A DNA stretch of 64,000 bases from Elysia chlorotica (taxonomy: Eukaryota; Mollusca; Gastropoda; Plakobranchidae). How positions within the stretch are numbered: the first letter of the stretch is position 1; each line of letters begins with the position of its first letter. Shown here piece after piece: positions 40,201 to 46,132 of this stretch. Under the pieces are notes generated by a model. That model was not told the origin of the DNA and did not search any database. It saw nothing but the letters and a program-made list of their open reading frames with translations. The position numbers and the translations under genes are program-made. The stretch is from contig RQTK01000808.1 of NCBI GenBank assembly GCA_003991915.1, positions 175,491-239,490 of the forward strand. The letters run 5' to 3'.

Positions 40201-43200
40201 TGGGATGTTATTGATCTGTTAAATATATTTTAGATTCTATATAATTCAGCATTGCACATTTAGTCTTTTACCAAATAAAATTAAATAAAAAAAAAGAAAA
40301 ATAAATATAATCCAAATTGCATGATAAGAATTGTTTTCCATTTATTGAGAAAAAGAAAAATTAAAGCAGTAATTTAAGAATTTCATTCACATTTATGGAC
40401 GCTTTAAGTTTAACGTACCCCCGTCCCCCCCCCAAAAAAAAAAAAAATTAAAAAAAATAAAATAAAATAATAAAAAACAAGACAAGTCTTTAACAATGTC
40501 ATTTTTTTCAGGTATTGGGGGTATCATTGCTGCTGGAGAAATCACAGCGATTCTACCTTCTCAGTCTGACAAAATCTCAGAAAATGTATAATTCTATTAG
40601 TGTTCATTGTGGAGTCTCACTATTATTGTAATGTAATTTCTTTTGAAGATGTCACATTCAACATTATATATTTTCGATGTAACACACATTGACTGAATAA
40701 ATTTGAATTTGAATTTGAATTTGAAGTTGACGCCTTAGCTGCAAAAAGAATTGATAAATATATCATTCCTCCAATCCTCCAAACACATAGTAGTGTAAAT
40801 CATCTTGAAAGCTCCTTCCTGACCAGGTATTAAAATTTGGCTTGCACTTGGTATACAATTTCTAATGACCAAACATGTCAACATAAGTAGGAAAGATGCT
40901 GTTCTCCAAATTTCTTGCCGTGACATAAATTATCACCCTGGCATCTTACAATCATTTCCTTTTAATAGAAAGCAATCAATGTTCTCAGGGTTTTATCTTA
41001 AATAATGATTTCAAAGGTGTTGATTTTTTCATGGCCCTTTTTTTTTGTCTGGAAAAGTATCAACATGATGTGCAAGTAAAGAATCAAATCGCCCCCAAAA
41101 AGACATTTCAATTAAAAAATCAATAAAGACATATCTAACTCTGCATTATATCAGTGTGTATATATAGATAGATAATATATATCCCAGGCTTGCCAATCTT
41201 TCAATGGGTCAAAGTAGGGAAATTGGATGCATTTTAAATAAAGATGTGACTGGCATGAAAAAGAGTCTTTTCGAAATCATTCAGTATGTTACAATTGGTA
41301 CCTGTAGTACATCTAATATCTTTTTCTCCCTCTGCATAAAACAATAAAATAGTTATAATATATGTGATTTAAAACCTGTGTTTTGTAAGTGATCATGTTG
41401 GTCTTAAATTTTGTTTAAATCGAATTACGAAAACTATTTACAATATGTATATAATCATATATACATCCATTTGCTGAACTTTATCAAATGTTGACATGAT
41501 CCAAAGAAGAAAAGAAAAATATACCTGACATCTCTTTGAGTTAAATCTATTCACCAATCTGTACAGTCTCGAATTCGAATTTGCAGGTGGTAGGTACTTT
41601 GATTTTGAGCTGGAGGCAGATGAACTAGACTTAAGTTTAGCATGATTTTCAAACCAAGAACGTATAACACTATCAGAGGCATCCTGTGGTTGCTCTCTGC
41701 TTAACTTTTTCTTTTTCATTGTTTCCTCTTCTTTATGCTTACTTCTAAAATATTCATAAAAAGGCTGAAAATTTAACAATTCTATTCGATGATGTGATCA
41801 GGGATAACCATCTGGTGGGACAATGTTTTAAAATAATCTTTGCCTCTTCATTATGAAGCATTTGGACCTCTTTAAATCCATGGAGTCTTTTTTCAGAATG
41901 ATGGAAATAATAATACATCTATCAGAAGAGATGACACAGATTTTTTGACTGCTAGATTTACCAAATGACATGCACACCCTAAACTCATCATGTTTGGTTA
42001 TTCTTTTTTTAGCAATGTGCTCACACCAACCATCACACTAGCATCGTCTGTATCGGCACTTTGAATTTGTCCAATTCATTAAGTATAAGTTTAGTAGTAT
42101 TGACTGCAGAGGACATTTCTTTGAGCTAAGGAATAGAAAGAAATTCAGATTTTATTTCTCAACCTGCTTCATCCTTGGTTGTTATGACAATGGAGTAGAG
42201 CTTATTGTGTTGATCATTACGATCGTCTGTTCAAAAACTAAAAGGATGCATTTTCATTTTCTCACATATTTCATTAGTGAAAGCATTGGCAAAACATCCT
42301 GCTATAGCTCTAGGTTTTGTGTGTTTGCACACAAACTTCTTCACAGTCGTCGAGTCTGGACACAGTTCCTTGAGAAGACAACTAAAATCATCAATTATTG
42401 ACAAAGGAAGGCCTTCTCAATTAAAAACGCCCACTTCACTTCTGATCTAATGACTGTAAATCGTCTCCTTTCGAAAAGTAATTGTTTAATGACAGAGAAC
42501 TTTTTGCTTAAAGAGCACTTGTATGCTTCACACTTTGCACAGGCTCCCTAATGTCAACCTTGCCACTTCCAACACTCATGTCCACATTGCACACAATACA
42601 GTTAGCAAATGTGTCTCCTTTAAGAGAAGCTTTGACACATGGAAAGTCCTTGTTGTGCGAAGTATTACATTTTGTCAACAGTGTGTTGAGGCTGGTCAGT
42701 GACGGTCACTAACAGTGGTAGTGGTAGCGCCTGTAGGCGCTCGCCCCGGCCTAGGCCTGTGCCGTGTCAGTGACAGTGTTTTATGTTCACCTGCCTACAC
42801 AAGGCGTCTTGACCTATACGTATCAGAGCGAGACTCGGCATACTGCAAGAAAAATGACTCACAAAAATTGGTGTTATTCGAAATTTTGATATTACAATTA
42901 AATTTATATTGACTGAAATCTAAATATCTTGAATAAGAAGTCTATTTCGGACACTTGAGGATGACGAGATCAGTAAGGAATTTCTGATAAATCAATCAAT
43001 CAGGAAGGTTGGCAAGCCTGATATCTACTAAGGAATAAATCACTGTACCTGCATGCTGTTGCCAGGATGCAAGAGTTTTTTTATCACACGTCCTAGAATA
43101 GAATGAAAGAGAAAACATTACATATTAAAAATTCAAAACTAAATAAAAAGAGAAAAATTATTACTTTTTCATTCACACTCTTGATTTTCAAGATATTTTT

Positions 43201-45977
43201 TAAATATGATGCGTATGTTTCTACAGAAATGGAGCATCTAGTTAGAGCTAAATACAACAGTCCAGGTATGATGACTTGCTGTTAGCCATATAAAAAAGCC
43301 ACAACCTTTTAACCCATACTTGTGAAAAGCATGAAATAAATAAGTTCTGTTTCCTTTCCAGATCCTACTAATTTTTTTCTTGTTAAGACTGTTATACGCA
43401 AGATATGTTTCGTTTTTTTTTCATCAGACATAAGGAGATGCATTTTTTTGCTTAGAGAGGATCATACACATTGGATGGGTTAGGATCTAGAAGTTTTGGT
43501 GATGTATGAAATAATAAACCCAATATTTTGTATTGGATTTCCAGTTCCAGCATATAGTGGATTGACAACTTTTCTTTTGAAATTACAAAAAAAGAAAGAT
43601 GTTCCTCTCATGCATTAAACTGTGTAAAGCTTCAACAAATACACTAAGATATTTTTATGTTTACATAATTATCTAAACTCAAACTTAAAAAGTATGCCAT
43701 CCAAGGCACTTGAATTACTGTATTATCATCAATCAACAGCTTGGAGAAGAAAAAAAAAAAAACCTGCACCAGTATGACATTTGCAGTAAGTTTTCTCATT
43801 GACTGAACAATTAAAATGTCATACATCTTCATTTCCTACAAAACTGAGAGGGAAAAGCATAAAACAATGCACCAGCTGTAAATTTTCCACTATCATATTC
43901 AGCCAGTACTCCTCTAAATTGCATGACAACAAATATTCTGGATTACTTTCATTCTTAAACATTTGATAGAACAGTCAAAGCAACAAACATGTATAAAAAT
44001 CAAATAAATTAGTCCAAACAAAATTAATGTAGATCTAAACTATAGCTAGGCTTATTATTTTGGAATGTTGAAAAATATAAAGACGTACGTAGGTTGAGAA
44101 AAACAACACAAACCTATGCTGTGAAACATCCATCTTTTGTGGACTACTTCAGGCAGGAGGAACAGAATTTTCTGGAGAGAAAAAATAGTATTCATAAAAC
44201 AAAGCTAAAAGATAATATATAATTATATTCTTCAGCGTTTCATAGAATTTATAAAAGATAATGGTCTAAGTATAAGAAAAAAAATCTAAAATTGCATCAA
44301 ACAAGCATTCCAAACTGCAAATAATACTTAAAAGTTTAGATTGTTCAATTACAAATTAAAAATAAACTTAACCAGTATTTCCAAGAATGATAATACGTGC
44401 AATTTATGTGGCGCATAACACTACTCTAATGTTCCATTTCTTGCAACATCATATCAAGATTTTCAGGCTCATATGATTTATAACCCTGAGTATTATCAGC
44501 AAATTGGTGGTATTGGAGATCATATTTCGGCCAAATAAATCAGCAAGAGGTTAGTGTATAATGTGAAAAGAATGGATCGCAGAACAGATCCTTGGGGTAC
44601 AACAAAATCAAGCAGTTGGACATTAGAGCAGATATCATTAACACAGTGCATTCTATTTGAGAAATGGGACCGAAATCATGATAATGCATTTCCTGTGATA
44701 TCAAAAGTTTGTTCTAAATCTATGTAGTAAAATATAGGTTTAGAAGCTTGTTTCCTAAGAAATGCAACTCACCTCAAAGATGAAGAGTATTGCTTCCAGT
44801 TCCTCTCTGTGTGCTTTGTTTGCTGAGGGGAAACAAAGAATTCTTACCATGACTTTGTGTGAAGTAACAATAAAGCTATTTTTAAAAAATCATGACTGTT
44901 AAGATATCTGCGACAAAACACATGAGGCATAGCCAGCTTAGAGTAAAGTTTCACAAAGAAAGGGGGTAGGACAACTTTATAGCAATTGAAAATTGTAATG
45001 TTGGAGAGAACAAAACACAAAAAAGGTGTGTCCTTTATTCAGCCTAATCTTAACCCATAAAGCGCGGCGCGCCAGTTGACTGCCTCGCTGTGAAAGAACT
45101 ACTGGTTCTGCTCGCTTAGCACCTCCCGACTGGGCACTGCGGGGTGCGAGTAACTGCCACATCAAGTGGGCCTTTCTTCATCCTTTATTCCTCCTTTTTC
45201 TATCACCAGAGAAATTCGTTTTTGGGTGCACAGGCTCTTAAAATGTCAACCAATGAAATCAATGAATAGTTTGGAGGATTCTCAGCCTCCCAGTCACACA
45301 CATGACAGGGCGGGGATACCATGACTCCTGTCTCAGCTGGTCACATTAAACTGACATACACCTTGCGTAAATGTTCAAGTCCCAACTACTCCTCAGTGAT
45401 TGGATGCCAAGTCTCACGTAACTTAACGATTGTGCCCACCTATGATTCTCAGTCTAGAGCAGACTAGAGCAGACAGCCGTACATTTCACACCTCCACGTC
45501 AAGTTTTTGCCTTTCTAGCCAGCCGCTAGACTAATAGGTGCCGGGAATTCGCGAGACAAAATCTTGGCAGCAAAATGTCTTTGATTTAACACCAAATGGC
45601 TCCCCCCCCCCAGTCCCACAGCACAGACCGATGTGTGCACAGCTCCTAGCCGTTTTTTGCCATCTGGCACCTGTATGCTTGATCCATAACCTGCATTTAA
45701 TGTGCCTTTAAAGGCTAAACCATCTGTGTATACTAGAATTGAGTTTTCTGGATATTGATCGATATTTTTTTGTGCAATACTCATGAGATTTATCAAGTCA
45801 GAATCTATTTTGTTGATGTTCTCTATCAGTTGTGTCTTTATCTCAGCTGTTACTTGTCTTGTGTGTGGTGGAGGGTCATTACCAAGAAGTGTGATAGGCT
45901 CTCTATTTTCTGGTAAATGATCTTTATCAAACGAATTTAAAAAGTTTAACAAGGAATCATATGAAGGCACCTTGCCA

Positions 45978-46031
<54 letters not shown>

Positions 46032-46097
46032 AGAGAACAGAGAAAGAAGGAAAGAAAAAATATGAGATAGAGATAGGAGAGACTTGGCAGAAAGAGG

Positions 46098-46132
<35 letters not shown>

